Under the pieces are notes generated by a model. It worked only from the letters and a program-made list of their open reading frames with translations. It was not told the DNA's origin and made no database searches. Shown piece after piece: positions 1 to 10,272 of a stretch of 64,000 nt of DNA. The DNA comes from an uncultured Pelagibacteraceae bacterium. Lineage in GTDB: Bacteria > Pseudomonadota > Alphaproteobacteria > Pelagibacterales > Pelagibacteraceae. Where the stretch lies: contig CACFSO010000002.1 in assembly GCA_902568975.1 (NCBI GenBank), positions 52,480-116,479 on the forward strand, written 5' to 3'. A program made the translations under genes and the position numbers. How positions within the stretch are numbered: position 1 is the stretch's first letter; each line of letters opens with the position of its first letter.

Positions 1-3000
1 ACCGTCCCATAGAAAAGTTTGACCCGAGCTAGGTAAATTTGCTAATTCAAGCATTTTTGTTACATCTTCTTCTTTAGCTCCATCAAAAACAGGTGTAGAA
101 ATTGGCACTCCATTTTTAATATTTTCACACAAATCTTTAAACTCTACATTAGATAAATTATCAATTTTTTCCTGGTAAGCTTCTTTGCTGTATATAGATT
201 TTAAAAAAGAACTTATTTTTTCCGTTTTTTCTATTTTTTTTTGATTTTCATTAACTAATTTTTTTAATTTTTCGCCTAATTCTGTACATGACCAACCTAT
301 ATGAGTTTCTAAAATCTGCCCAACATTCATTCTACTTGGTACTCCTAATGGATTTAATACTATATCGACTGGTTTACCATTTTCTTGGTATGGCATATCT
401 TCCACAGGTACAATTTTACTCACTACCCCTTTATTTCCATGTCTTCCTGACATTTTATCTCCTGGTCTCAACCTTCTTTTAATTGCAACAAAAACTTTAA
501 CCATTTTCATTACACTTGGTAACAAGTCATCTCCCTGTCTTATTTTTAAAACCTTATCTTCAAATCTTTCTTCAATATCTTTTTTTGCTGAATTATATTG
601 GTCTTTTAATTGAGAAAGTGCTGCAGATTTTTTATCGTTATTAAATGATATTTTAAATATATCAGAAACACTTAAACTAGAAATTTTTTCTTCGTCAAGT
701 TTTGTTCCTGTGTTAATTTCTTTTATTTTTTTATCTAACGTTATTCCAGATAATATTAATGATGCACTTTGTTTAATACTTCTCTCTAAAATCTCCTCTT
801 CGACATTTTTATCTTGTTGAACACTTTCTATTTCAGCTCTTTCAATAGTTATTGATCTTTCATCTTTTTCAACTCCGTGTCTATTAAAAACTCTTACATC
901 TACTACAATACCTCCGCTTCCACTTGGCATTTTAAGTGATGTATCGGTAACATCAATTGCCTTTTCTCCAAATATTGATCTTAAAAGTTTTTCCTCTGGG
1001 CCTGAAGCTGAATCTCCTTTAGGAGTAACTTTTCCAACTAAAATATCGCCTTGTTTAACCTCAGCCCCTATATATACAACTCCGGACTCATCTAGATTTT
1101 TTAAAGCTTCTTCATTAACATTAGGAATATCTCTTGTTATATCTTCCTCACCTAATTTTGTATCCCTTGCCATTATTTCATATTCTTCAATATGAATTGA
1201 AGTAAAAACATCATCAGTTACACATCTTTCAGAAATTAATATTGAATCTTCAAAATTATATCCTTGCCATGGCATAAATGCCACTGTCACATTTTTCCCT
1301 AAAGCTAGCTCTCCTATTTTTGTTGAAGGACCGTCAGCAATTATATCTCCTGATTTTACTTTATCACCCACTCTAACAAGTGGCTTTTGATTTATGCAAG
1401 TATTTTGATTTGACCTTTTAAACTTTTGTAAATTATAAATATCTACACCTGACTTAGTGTAATCTTTTTCATCAGTAGCCTTAATAACAATTCTTTTTCC
1501 ATCAATTTTATCAACTACCCCATCCCTTTTGGCAACTATTGTAACTCCGGAATCAAGAGCTACATCACTTTCAATTCCAGTTCCTACCAAAGGAGCTTCT
1601 GGTTTAAGTAAAGGAACAGCCTGTCTCATCATATTAGAGCCCATTAAAGCCCTGTTAGCATCATCATTTTCCAAGAATGGAATTAATGAAGCAGCAACAG
1701 ATACTAACTGTTTTGGGGATACGTCAATATAATCAATATTTTCTGGTTTTGACAAAATAAAATTTAAATTTTGTCTGCAAGAAACCAACTGTTCTTTAAA
1801 TTTACCATTTTTATCAATAACAGAATTTGCCTGGGCTATTGTGTATTTTGTTTCTTCCATCGCTGAAAGATATTCTATTTTATCTTGAACAATTCCATTT
1901 TGAACTTTTTTATATGGACTTTCAATAAATCCATATTTATTAATCTTTGAATAGGTTGATAAACTATTAATCAAACCTATGTTTGGTCCTTCAGGAGTTT
2001 CTATTGGGCAAATTCTACCATAATGCGTTGGGTGTACATCTCTTACTTCAAAACCAGCTCGTTCTCTTGTAAGTCCTCCTGGTCCAAGTGCAGAAACTCT
2101 CCTTTTATGAGTAATTTCAGAAAGAGGATTTGTTTGATCCATAAATTGAGAAAGTTGAGATGTAGCAAAAAAATCCTTAAGTGATACCGTTAGAGGTTTA
2201 GCATTTATTAAATCCTGAGGCATTGCAGACTCAATATCTAAAGTTGTCATTTTTTCTTTAATAGATCTTTCCATTCTATAGACGCCAATCCTAGCTTGAT
2301 TTTCTACCAATTCTCCAACTGATCTTACTCTTCTATTTCCTAGATGATCAATATCATCAACTTCATCCTTTCCATCTCTAAGATCTAACATTTTTTTAAT
2401 TATTGAAATAATATCGTCGTTTCTTAGTATTGTTATCTTATCTGAGCAATCCATTTCTAATCTTGAGTTCATCTTAACTCTACCAACGTCTGAAAGGTCG
2501 TATCTATCGGAGCTGAAAAACAAATTATTGAAAATTTGAGTAGCTATATCTATAGTTGGCGGCTCTCCTGGTCTTAATACTTTATAAATTTCAGTTATAG
2601 CATCATTTTTACTTTCATTTTTATCATTTATTATTGTTTGTAAAAGATAAGGACCTTTGTTAATTGAATTAGTTTTTGAAATTTCTATGGTGCTAACATC
2701 GAAATTAATTATTTTTTCCAAAATAGATTGATTAATCTCTGTACCAATTTTAAAAATTTCATCTCCAATAGATATGTCTTTGTGTAAAAATTTTCCATAA
2801 AGTGATTCATTTGATAAAAATATTTCTTTAAGTCCATCATTTGAAAGTTTTTTTGCAGTTACATAATTAATTTTTTCACCTAATTTAACCACTATTTTTT
2901 TGGTTTTTACATCAATAACTTCTTCGGAGAAATTTTTAGATCTATAGTTTTCTGGATCAAATTTTGTTTTCCATTTTTTTTCTTTTGGATCAAATTGATA

Positions 3001-3705
3001 ATTTTCTTTTTCATAAAACTCATTTACAATATCATTTTTTGAATATCCAAGAGCTAATAGTAAAGTACTTACAAAAATTTTCTTTTTTCTGTCTATTCTA
3101 AAATATAGAAAATCTTTTACATCAAATTCAAAATCTAACCAGGATCCCCGGTTTGGTATAACACGACAATTGAAAAGTAATTTCCCACTTGCATGAGATT
3201 TTCCTTTATCATGATCAAAAAAAACACCCGGACTTCTGTGCATTTGGTTAACCACAACTCTTTGAACTCCATTGGTTATAAATGTTCCGCTATTAGTCAT
3301 CATGGGCACTTCTCCCATATAAACTTCTTGTTCTTTTGCTGATAATATATCTTTAGTATTATTTTCTTGATTAATTTCATAAACTACTAATCTAAGATTG
3401 CATTTCAGTGCTGCTGAGTATGTTAATCCTCTAGCGATACATTCCTCAACATCGAATTTTGGTTTTTCTAATCTATAAGACAAGTATTCTAGTGTGGCTT
3501 TATCATTTACATCTTCAATAGGAAAAATACTTTTAAAAACCCTGTCAAAACCTTTTATCATGTGTTGCTCAAGGTCTTGTTTATATTCTGTCAACTCTTT
3601 ATAAGAATTTTTTTGTACCTCTATAAGATTTGGAATTGATAAACTTTCCTTAAGTTTTCCAAAATTTTTTCTTATATTTTTTTTTTCAGTAAAAGATAAT
3701 TGCAT
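1..3705 (-). CDS. rpoB: DNA-directed RNA polymerase subunit beta (3' end truncated by window edge)
   Basis: Reverse strand from ATG at 3705 reads MQLSFTEKKNIRKNFGKLKES...GVQRVVVNQMHRSPGVFFDHDK; same frame at position 1 reads ...TFLWDG, typical RpoB. Directly downstream of rplL. Confidence 0.97.
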   Translation of the reverse strand, partial: MQLSFTEKKNIRKNFGKLKESLSIPNLIEVQKNSYKELTEYKQDLEQHMIKGFDRVFKSIFPIEDVNDKATLEYLSYRLEKPKFDVEECIARGLTYSAALKCNLRLVVYEINQENNTKDILSAKEQEVYMGEVPMMTNSGTFITNGVQRVVVNQMHRSPGVFFDHDKGKSHASGKLLFNCRVIPNRGSWLDFEFDVKDFLYFRIDRKKKIFVSTLLLALGYSKNDIVNEFYEKENYQFDPKEKKWKTKFDPENYRSKNFSEEVIDVKTKKIVVKLGEKINYVTAKKLSNDGLKEIFLSNESLYGKFLHKDISIGDEIFKIGTEINQSILEKIINFDVSTIEISKTNSINKGPYLLQTIINDKNESKNDAITEIYKVLRPGEPPTIDIATQIFNNLFFSSDRYDLSDVGRVKMNSRLEMDCSDKITILRNDDIISIIKKMLDLRDGKDEVDDIDHLGNRRVRSVGELVENQARIGVYRMERSIKEKMTTLDIESAMPQDLINAKPLTVSLKDFFATSQLSQFMDQTNPLSEITHKRRVSALGPGGLTRERAGFEVRDVHPTHYGRICPIETPEGPNIGLINSLSTYSKINKYGFIESPYKKVQNGIVQDKIEYLSAMEETKYTIAQANSVIDKNGKFKEQLVSCRQNLNFILSKPENIDYIDVSPKQLVSVAASLIPFLENDDANRALMGSNMMRQAVPLLKPEAPLVGTGIESDVALDSGVTIVAKRDGVVDKIDGKRIVIKATDEKDYTKSGVDIYNLQKFKRSNQNTCINQKPLVRVGDKVKSGDIIADGPSTKIGELALGKNVTVAFMPWQGYNFEDSILISERCVTDDVFTSIHIEEYEIMARDTKLGEEDITRDIPNVNEEALKNLDESGVVYIGAEVKQGDILVGKVTPKGDSASGPEEKLLRSIFGEKAIDVTDTSLKMPSGSGGIVVDVRVFNRHGVEKDERSITIERAEIESVQQDKNVEEEILERSIKQSASLILSGITLDKKIKEINTGTKLDEEKISSLSVSDIFKISFNNDKKSAALSQLKDQYNSAKKDIEERFEDKVLKIRQGDDLLPSVMKMVKVFVAIKRRLRPGDKMSGRHGNKGVVSKIVPVEDMPYQENGKPVDIVLNPLGVPSRMNVGQILETHIGWSCTELGEKLKKLVNENQKKIEKTEKISSFLKSIYSKEAYQEKIDNLSNVEFKDLCENIKNGVPISTPVFDGAKEEDVTKMLELANLPSSGQTFLWDG

Positions 3706-3751
3706 CTATAGCGCCAATCTATTTAAGATCAGCTATTAATTTTTTTAAAAT

Positions 3752-4120
3752 TTACTTAAGTTCTACTTTTGCGCCAGCTGCTTCGAGTTTTTTCTTAATC
3801 TCTTCAGCTTCTTTTTTATTAACACCTGTTTTTAATTCTTTTGGAGCGCCTTCAACTAAATCTTTCGCTTCTTTTAAGCCAAGTGATGTAACTGCTCTTA
3901 CTTCTTTAATAACATTTATTTTTTTTTCACCTGATGAAGCTAATACAATAGTAAATTCGTCTTTTTCCTCCGCTGGAGCTGCTGCTCCTGCAGCTGCTGC
4001 TGGAGCTACTGCTGCTGCTGCTGTTACTCCCCATTTTTCTTCTAATTGTTTAGATAGTTCAGCCGCTTCAACTACGGTCAAACTTGATAAGTCTTCGATA
4101 ATTTTATTTAGATCAGCCAT
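3752..4120 (-). CDS. rplL: 50S ribosomal protein L7/L12
   Basis: [32 protein letters not shown]...; Ala-rich hinge and conserved C-terminal domain. Confidence 0.98.
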   Translation of the reverse strand: MADLNKIIEDLSSLTVVEAAELSKQLEEKWGVTAAAAVAPAAAAGAAAPAEEKDEFTIVLASSGEKKINVIKEVRAVTSLGLKEAKDLVEGAPKELKTGVNKKEAEEIKKKLEAAGAKVELK

Positions 4121-4138
4121 AATAATTTTTGTTCCTGG

Positions 4139-4645
4139 TTATTTTTTTGATTTTTCGAGCGCTAAAATAGCGATTTTTGAAGCTGGTGCAAGTAAAATAC
4201 TTGCTATTTTTTGAGCCGGTGATCTCAAAATTCCCACAATTTTAGCTCTAGCTTCATCTAAAGATGGAAGTAATGCCACATTTTTTACTGCTGCGACATC
4301 TAGGATGTCATTTCCCATGATTCCACCTAATATTTTCAAATTTTGATTCTCCTTTGAAAAATTAGTTAATATTTTAGCAGAAGATATGGCATCCTTAGAA
4401 AGGGCAACTGCTGTTGGGCCGGAAAATAAATCCGATAAATCTTTGCATTTGGTATCTTCTAAAGCAATTTTAGTTATTCTATTTTTAGTAACTTTAAATT
4501 GAATGCCATGTTCTCTCATTTTATTTCTTAATTCATCTAATTGCTTAACTGTCAATCCTTGATAATGTGCAACTATAACAGCCTCTGAATTATCAAAATG
4601 ACTCTTCATTTCTTTAATATATTCTTGTTTTTTTTCTTTATTCAT
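4139..4645 (-). CDS. rplJ: 50S ribosomal protein L10
   Basis: Sequence and position between rplA and rplL. Confidence 0.97.
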   Translation of the reverse strand: MNKEKKQEYIKEMKSHFDNSEAVIVAHYQGLTVKQLDELRNKMREHGIQFKVTKNRITKIALEDTKCKDLSDLFSGPTAVALSKDAISSAKILTNFSKENQNLKILGGIMGNDILDVAAVKNVALLPSLDEARAKIVGILRSPAQKIASILLAPASKIAILALEKSKK

Positions 4646-4649
4646 AATT

Positions 4650-5339
4650 TTAAATACTTTTTGATAATTTAAGTTTGTAAGAAACTCCCATTGTTGAAGT
4701 TATATAGGCATTTTTAATTAGTTCCCCTTTAACTGTAATGTTTGATTTTTCTCTTTCAATTGTTTCAATTACAGAATTAAAATTTTTAATAAGTTTTTCA
4801 TCAGAGAAAGATTTTTTACCTATGCTTAAACCGATATTTCCATCCTTGTCATTTTTCAATTCAACTTGTCCAGATTTAGAGTTTGTAACAGCTTTTTGCA
4901 GATCATCAGTAACTGTTCCGAGTTTTGGATTAGGCATTAGTCCTTTAGGTCCCAAAATTTTTCCTAATTTTGATAACTTTACCATCATAGAGGGTGTGCA
5001 AATTAATTTCTCAAAGTTTAGATCTCCATTCTTAATTTTTTCTATAAAATCATCAGATCCAACAATATCAGCTCCTGCATCTTTTGCAGTTTTACTTTTA
5101 GAGTCTTCGCATACAACAGCAACTTTAATTTTTTTACCACTTCCAGATGGCAAATTAACAACTGTTCTTAAATTTATTTCATTTTTTTTTTGTTTATTAT
5201 TTATTTGAAAACTTAAATCAATAGACTCATCAAATTTAGTAGTTGAGTTTTTTTTAACTTCAGGAATAAGTTTTTCAATAGCTTCAGGTTTTAAATCTTT
5301 TGTTTTTTCAGGAAGTTTTTTGTATCTTTTAGATGCCAT
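4650..5339 (-). CDS. rplA: 50S ribosomal protein L1
   Basis: Contains CTPSMMVKLSKLGKILGPKGLMPNPKLGTV, L1 signature. Confidence 0.97.
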   Translation of the reverse strand: MASKRYKKLPEKTKDLKPEAIEKLIPEVKKNSTTKFDESIDLSFQINNKQKKNEINLRTVVNLPSGSGKKIKVAVVCEDSKSKTAKDAGADIVGSDDFIEKIKNGDLNFEKLICTPSMMVKLSKLGKILGPKGLMPNPKLGTVTDDLQKAVTNSKSGQVELKNDKDGNIGLSIGKKSFSDEKLIKNFNSVIETIEREKSNITVKGELIKNAYITSTMGVSYKLKLSKSI

Positions 5340-5767
5340 TATTCCTTAACCTCAATTCCCATTGATCTTGCTGACCCCGCTATAATTTTAGATGCTTGTT
5401 CAATATCATGGGCATTTAAATCTTTCATTTTCTTTTTTGCTATTTCTTCAACTTGTTTTTTTGTTATTGAGGCTACAATATTTCTACCTGGTTCTTGAGA
5501 TCCACTTTTTAATTTAGCAGCCTCCTTAATAAAATGAGATGCAGGAGGAGATTTAATTACAAAGTCAAATTTTTTATCTTTATATACTGTGATTATCACT
5601 GGTACTGGTTTACCCATAAATGCTTTTGTTTTTTCATTAAAAGCTTTACAGAAATCCATTATATTGATTCCTCTTTGTCCTAAAGCAGGTCCAACTGGTG
5701 GTGCTGGATTTGCCTGACCACCATTTATTTGTAACTTTACATAACCACTAATTTCTTTTTTTGCCAT
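5339..5767 (-). CDS. rplK: 50S ribosomal protein L11
   Basis: [36 protein letters not shown]11 signature. Confidence 0.98.
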   Translation of the reverse strand: MAKKEISGYVKLQINGGQANPAPPVGPALGQRGINIMDFCKAFNEKTKAFMGKPVPVIITVYKDKKFDFVIKSPPASHFIKEAAKLKSGSQEPGRNIVASITKKQVEEIAKKKMKDLNAHDIEQASKIIAGSARSMGIEVKE

Positions 5768-6297
5768 TAGCTTGCTTTCTCCACTTGATTATATTCTAAC
5801 TCAACAGGTGTTGGTCTACCGAATATTGAGACTGAAACTTTTAATCTAGATTTTTCTTCATCTATATCCTCAACCAAACCACTAAATGATGCAAAAGGTC
5901 CATCTATAACCTGAACTTTTTCACCAATGTTGTATTCTATACCAGATTTTGGTTGGACTACACCATCTTTAATTTGTCCTAAAATTCTTTCTATCTCATT
6001 ATCTGATACAGGAACAGGTGATCCTTTAGATCCCAAGAAGCCACTAACTTTTTTTATATTTTTAATCATATGATATATATCATTATCCATTTCACTCTTG
6101 ATTAGTACATATCCTGGAAAATATTTTTTTTTTCTTTGTACTCTTTTTCCTCTTTTAACCTCTGTGATATCATGAGTAGGTACTATTATTTCCTCTATTT
6201 TTTCTGATATATTTGCTTTTTCAGCCTCTTCTTTTATTAATTGAGCTACTTTGTTTTCAAAACTTGAATGTGATTGAACTATATACCAATTTTTCAT
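5767..6297 (-). CDS. nusG: Transcription termination/antitermination protein NusG
   Basis: NGN domain plus KOW motif ([49 protein letters not shown]). Confidence 0.97.
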   Translation of the reverse strand: MKNWYIVQSHSSFENKVAQLIKEEAEKANISEKIEEIIVPTHDITEVKRGKRVQRKKKYFPGYVLIKSEMDNDIYHMIKNIKKVSGFLGSKGSPVPVSDNEIERILGQIKDGVVQPKSGIEYNIGEKVQVIDGPFASFSGLVEDIDEEKSRLKVSVSIFGRPTPVELEYNQVEKAS

Positions 6298-6488
6298 TAA
6301 AAACTCAGCCTAAGTATTAATTCTAAAAAGAATTTTAAAAATTGGTCTAAAAGCAAAAAAAAGAGGGAAGCTATTATTGCCATAGCAACAACCATTAATG
6401 TCCCTTGTAAAGTTTCTTTACCTGTTGGCCAAGTAACTTTAAAAGCTTCTTGTTTTACCTCTTGTATAAATTTTAAAGGGTTTTTCAT
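6297..6488 (-). CDS. secE: Preprotein translocase subunit SecE
   Basis: 63-aa single-TM protein with FIQEVKQEAFKVTWPTGKE, upstream of nusG. Confidence 0.95.
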   Translation of the reverse strand: MKNPLKFIQEVKQEAFKVTWPTGKETLQGTLMVVAMAIIASLFFLLLDQFLKFFLELILRLSF

Positions 6489-6508
6489 ATTTTTTCATTT
6501 CATTTATT

Positions 6509-6584
6509 TGGCAGGAGCGGAGGGAATCGAACCCCCAACCTCCGGTTTTGGAGACCGGCGCTCTACCAATTGAGCTACACTCCT
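6509..6584 (-). tRNA. trnW: tRNA-Trp (CCA)
   Basis: Reverse strand AGGAGTGTAGCTCAATTGGTAGAGCGCCGGTCTCCAAAACCGGAGGTTGGGGGTTCGATTCCCTCCGCTCCTGCCA; cloverleaf with CCA anticodon. Confidence 0.95.
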
Positions 6585-6593
6585 ATTTGGAGT

Positions 6594-7784
6594 TTACTCT
6601 AAAATCTTAGTTACTACTCCAGCTCCTACAGTTTTTCCACCTTCTCTAATAGCAAAATTTAATTTCTCACTCATTGCAATTGGAGTTATTAATTTAACTG
6701 TAAACTTAGCATCATCACCTGGCATAACCATTTCCGTACCAGATGGTAACTCTACTTCTCCTGTTACATCAGTAGTCCTAAAATAAAATTGTGGTCTATA
6801 CTTAGTAAAAAAAGGCGTATGTCTTCCACCTTCCTCTTTTTTAAGTACATAAGCTTGGGCTTCAAATTTAGTATGTGGAGTAACAGAACCTGGTTTAGCT
6901 AAAACCTGTCCTCTTTCAACATCAGTTCTCTCTACTCCTCGCAATAAAGCTCCTATATTGTCACCTGCTTCACCTGTATCTAATATTTTTCTAAACATTT
7001 CTACTCCAGTACAAACAGTTTTTTTGGTATCTCTAATTCCAACTATTTCAATTTCTTCTCCTGTTTTTACAACTCCTTGTTCGACTCTACCCGTAACCAC
7101 TGTACCCCTTCCAGAAATTGAAAAAACATCTTCAACAGGCATTAGAAAAGGTTTATCTTTTGGTCTATCAGGTTGAGGAATATGTTCATCTATAGCCTTA
7201 ACAAGTTCTAAGATAGAATTTTTTCCTATTTCATCATCTTTTCCCTCTACAGCTGCTAAAGCAGATCCTTTTATTATAGGAGTCTTGTCTCCTGGGAATT
7301 TGTATGAAGTTAGTAATTCTTTTATTTCTTCTTCAACAAGATCTATTAGTTCTTTATCTTGAACTTGATCAACTTTATTCAAATAAACAACAATTGCTGG
7401 TACACCTACTTGCCTCGCTAAAAGTATATGTTCTCTTGTTTGTGGCATTGGGCCATCAGCGGCATTAACTACTAATATTGCACCATCCATTTGAGCTGCG
7501 CCTGTAATCATATTTTTTACATAATCAGCATGACCAGGGCAGTCTACATGAGCGTAATGTCTTTTTTCACTTTCATATTCGACATGGGCGGTTGCTATGG
7601 TTATTCCTCTTTCTTTTTCTTCTGGAGCTTTATCAATTTGATCATAAGCTACAAATTGTGCGCCACCTTTCTCAGCTAAAACTTTTGTTATAGCTGCGGT
7701 TAAAGTTGTTTTACCGTGATCCACGTGTCCAATTGTACCAACATTGGCGTGTGGTTTACTTCTATTAAATTTTTCTTTCGACAT
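6594..7784 (-). CDS. tuf: Elongation factor Tu
   Basis: [41 protein letters not shown]... Confidence 0.99.
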   Translation of the reverse strand: MSKEKFNRSKPHANVGTIGHVDHGKTTLTAAITKVLAEKGGAQFVAYDQIDKAPEEKERGITIATAHVEYESEKRHYAHVDCPGHADYVKNMITGAAQMDGAILVVNAADGPMPQTREHILLARQVGVPAIVVYLNKVDQVQDKELIDLVEEEIKELLTSYKFPGDKTPIIKGSALAAVEGKDDEIGKNSILELVKAIDEHIPQPDRPKDKPFLMPVEDVFSISGRGTVVTGRVEQGVVKTGEEIEIVGIRDTKKTVCTGVEMFRKILDTGEAGDNIGALLRGVERTDVERGQVLAKPGSVTPHTKFEAQAYVLKKEEGGRHTPFFTKYRPQFYFRTTDVTGEVELPSGTEMVMPGDDAKFTVKLITPIAMSEKLNFAIREGGKTVGAGVVTKILE

Positions 7785-7820
7785 TACTTTTATTACCTCA
7801 TTTTAATATTTTTATTTTCT

Positions 7821-7894
7821 TGGAGCGGGTGATGGGAATCGAACCCACGCAACCAGCTTGGAAGGCTAGTGTTCTACCACTGAACTACACCCGC
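7821..7894 (-). tRNA. trnG: tRNA-Gly (TCC)
   Basis: Reverse strand GCGGGTGTAGTTCAGTGGTAGAACACTAGCCTTCCAAGCTGGTTGCGTGGGTTCGATTCCCATCACCCGCTCCA. Confidence 0.95.
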
Positions 7895-7939
7895 ATACCC
7901 AAGTGCGCACTCCAATTTATTATTTAAAAAATTATTGAA

Positions 7940-8025
<86 letters not shown>

Positions 8026-8160
8026 AACTAAGTCGGGGAAGCGTCCCCTTGTTCAATAAAGCTTTAAACAACATGCGTTTTATATATTTTTATTGCATAA
8101 TTGCAATAATAGAAATAGCGGGAAAAGAGCCAAAAAAACGTATAAAAACCATTATTAATT

Positions 8161-8904
8161 ATGAATAAATCATCTTTTTTTATAGTTGGAAAACATGCTG
8201 TGCTAGAAGCGTTAAAAAATCCTAAAAGAAAAGTATTAAGAGTTTTTTTAACAGAAGAAAGTAAAAAAAATATCCACAGATTTAGTCCAAATAACAATTT
8301 ATTAAAAAATATAAAAATTTTTTATAAAACAAAAAAAGAGATGGATAAATTTTCTAAAAATGAAGGAATTTTACATCAAGGTTTTATTGCTGAAATAGAA
8401 CACTTGGAAAATATAGATATAAAAGAGTATATAAAAAAAAAAGATAATTTAAATTTTGTTTGTTTAGATAATGTATCAGATCCAAGAAATATTGGATCAA
8501 TAATAAGAAGTGCAGCTTGTTTTAAAATTGATGGAATAATTGTTAAAGATAGACATTTCCCTAGAGAAAGTAAAATAATGTACAAGTCTGCAAGTGGTGG
8601 TTTTGAACATATAAATATTTTTAAAGTTTCAAATATAAATACTATTTTAAAATACTTAAGAGAAAAAAATTTTTGGGTTTATGGATTTGATGCTCAAAGT
8701 GATAAAGATTTTACAAAAGTTAAATGGGAAGGAAAAAATGTACTTTTATTTGGATCTGAAGGATTTGGTATAAAAAAACATACTGAAAAATATACAGATT
8801 TTTTAGTAAAAATTGATATAAACAAAAAAATTGAAAGTTTAAATATATCAAATAGTGCATCGATTGTTTTTCATCATATAAATCAACAAAAAAAAACATC
8901 TTGA
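8161..8904 (+). CDS. rlmB: TrmH/SpoU-family 23S rRNA (guanosine-2'-O-)-methyltransferase RlmB-like
   Basis: LDNVSDPRNIGSIIRSAACFKIDGIIV ... LLFGSEGFGIKKHTEKYTDFLVKI ... ESLNISNSASIVFHH, SPOUT motifs. Confidence 0.88.
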   Translation: MNKSSFFIVGKHAVLEALKNPKRKVLRVFLTEESKKNIHRFSPNNNLLKNIKIFYKTKKEMDKFSKNEGILHQGFIAEIEHLENIDIKEYIKKKDNLNFVCLDNVSDPRNIGSIIRSAACFKIDGIIVKDRHFPRESKIMYKSASGGFEHINIFKVSNINTILKYLREKNFWVYGFDAQSDKDFTKVKWEGKNVLLFGSEGFGIKKHTEKYTDFLVKIDINKKIESLNISNSASIVFHHINQQKKTS

Positions 8905-8936
8905 TAATATAAAAATTCCTATTAAAAAACATTTAA

Positions 8937-9012
8937 GCCCTTGTAGCTCAGCTGGTAGAGCAATTGATTTGTAATCAATAGGTCCGCGGTTCGAATCCGT
9001 GCGGGGGCACCA
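8937..9012 (+). tRNA. trnT: tRNA-Thr (TGT)
   Basis: gcccttgtagctcagctggtagagcaattgatttgtaatcaataggtccgcggttcgaatccgtgcgggggcacca. Confidence 0.95.
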
Positions 9013-9015
9013 TTA

Positions 9016-9786
9016 TTAATTTACTTCTTTTCTTAACTGCTCGATTTTAATTTTTTTTTGAAGACTGCTATTAGTATCATAAAGCAATTTAAATTTAATT
9101 TTATTATTTGTTTTAATAAAAATTGATTTTGCATTTCTTACTTCAAAATTATCGGCAACAGCACTTATTGGTCTTTTTTTAATATTTAGATTGATAATTT
9201 TTATTTTTGATTTTTCACTTATTATTTTGCCTCTCCAACGTCTTGGTCTAAATGGACTTATTGGACTAATTGAAATTTTTTTTGAATTTAAATTTAAAAT
9301 AGGTCCATGAACTGACATATTGTATGCTGTGCTACCAGCTGGAGTGGATATAATAACGCCATCAGAAATTAGTTTTTTTATTATGACCTTAGATCCATTT
9401 ATAATTGATAATGATGCAGTTTGACGACTTTGTCTAAGTATAGATACTTCATTAATAGCAATGGATTTTTTAATCTTACCTAATTTATTTTTTACTAACA
9501 TTTCTAATGGAGATATTGAAATAATTTTTGCTTTTGATAAATTTTTGATCGTATTCTTATTAGAAAATTTATTCATGAGAAATCCATAACTTCCAGAATT
9601 TATTCCATAAAAAGGTTTATTATACTTTTGAAATTTTTTTAATATTTTAAGCATAAATCCATCACCACCAACAACAATTATCAAATTTGATTTTAAAATA
9701 GAAAATGTTTCTATTTTTCTTTCAATAAAATTTTTAATCTTTTTCGATAAATTATTATTGTCAAAAACTATAAAAGGTTTAATCAT
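9016..9786 (-). CDS. nadK: NAD kinase
   Basis: VVGGDGFMLKILKKFQKYNKPFYGINSGSYGFLMN and SDGVIISTPAGSTAYNMSVHGPIL, NAD kinase motifs. Confidence 0.93.
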   Translation of the reverse strand: MIKPFIVFDNNNLSKKIKNFIERKIETFSILKSNLIIVVGGDGFMLKILKKFQKYNKPFYGINSGSYGFLMNKFSNKNTIKNLSKAKIISISPLEMLVKNKLGKIKKSIAINEVSILRQSRQTASLSIINGSKVIIKKLISDGVIISTPAGSTAYNMSVHGPILNLNSKKISISPISPFRPRRWRGKIISEKSKIKIINLNIKKRPISAVADNFEVRNAKSIFIKTNNKIKFKLLYDTNSSLQKKIKIEQLRKEVN

Positions 9787-9791
9787 TTTTA

Positions 9792-9877
9792 TGGTGCCCT
9801 CGGCCAGACTCGAACTGGCACTCCCAAAAGGGCAAGGATTTTAAGTCCTTTGTGTCTACCAATTTCACCACGAGGGC
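9792..9877 (-). tRNA. trnL: tRNA-Leu (TAA)
   Basis: Class II tRNA; reverse strand GCCCTCGTGGTGAAATTGGTAGACACAAAGGACTTAAAATCCTTGCC... ending GGCACCA. Confidence 0.93.
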
Positions 9878-10272
9878 ATTAAAGCTTTTTTTAGATATTT
9901 TTTATCAAGATTGCAATCTTTATATCCACGTTTTACTATATTTAAATATCGTTCAGTTGGAAACTTGAATGGGGATTTCTTTACCATTGTATAGGTCATG
10001 ACTTTTTTACCATAATATAAAAAATAATATTTTTTATATAGAATTGGAAAATCTTCATAAATATCTAATTTTTTTTCATCGCTTTTTGAAATTTTAAAAA
10101 GACCACCTGGAACAATTGAATTTATTTTTGATTCAATATCAGCTGCTCTATATTTACTTCTAAAAGTTAATTTGAAATCTTTTAAATTAATTTTTTTTAG
10201 AAAAATACTGTCTTTACATCTTCGCTTCATTTGAAAATGATTAAGATTGCTGCCGTACGCAAAATAAAGCAT
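9865..10272 (-). CDS. Gamma-glutamylcyclotransferase-like (AIG2/GGCT-like) protein
   Basis: N-terminal MLYFAYGSNLNHFQMKRRC and PGGLFKISKSDEKKLDIYEDFP..YKK; GGCT-fold motifs. Confidence 0.8.
   Translation of the reverse strand: MLYFAYGSNLNHFQMKRRCKDSIFLKKINLKDFKLTFRSKYRAADIESKINSIVPGGLFKISKSDEKKLDIYEDFPILYKKYYFLYYGKKVMTYTMVKKSPFKFPTERYLNIVKRGYKDCNLDKKYLKKALMPSW

Noticed and set aside
288-482. 64-aa and 67-aa plus-strand ORFs within rpoB (288..482, 1529..1732)
   Set aside because: Antisense to conserved rpoB.
3964-4023. Repetitive GCTGCTGCTG-like stretch on plus strand
   Set aside because: Explained by the Ala-rich hinge of RplL ([19 protein letters not shown]), a normal feature.
4738-5208. 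156-aa plus-strand ORF
   Set aside because: Antisense to rplA, low-complexity translation; mirror-frame artefact in AT-rich coding DNA.
8035-8048. Short GGGGA-AGCG-TCCCC hairpin upstream of tRNA-Tyr
   Set aside because: Only a 5-bp stem with no U-tract; may be part of a promoter/leader but not supportable as a terminator.
8064-8297. 77-aa minus-strand ORF over the rlmB start
   Set aside because: Antisense overlap with the conserved rlmB N-terminus; Phe-rich artefact.
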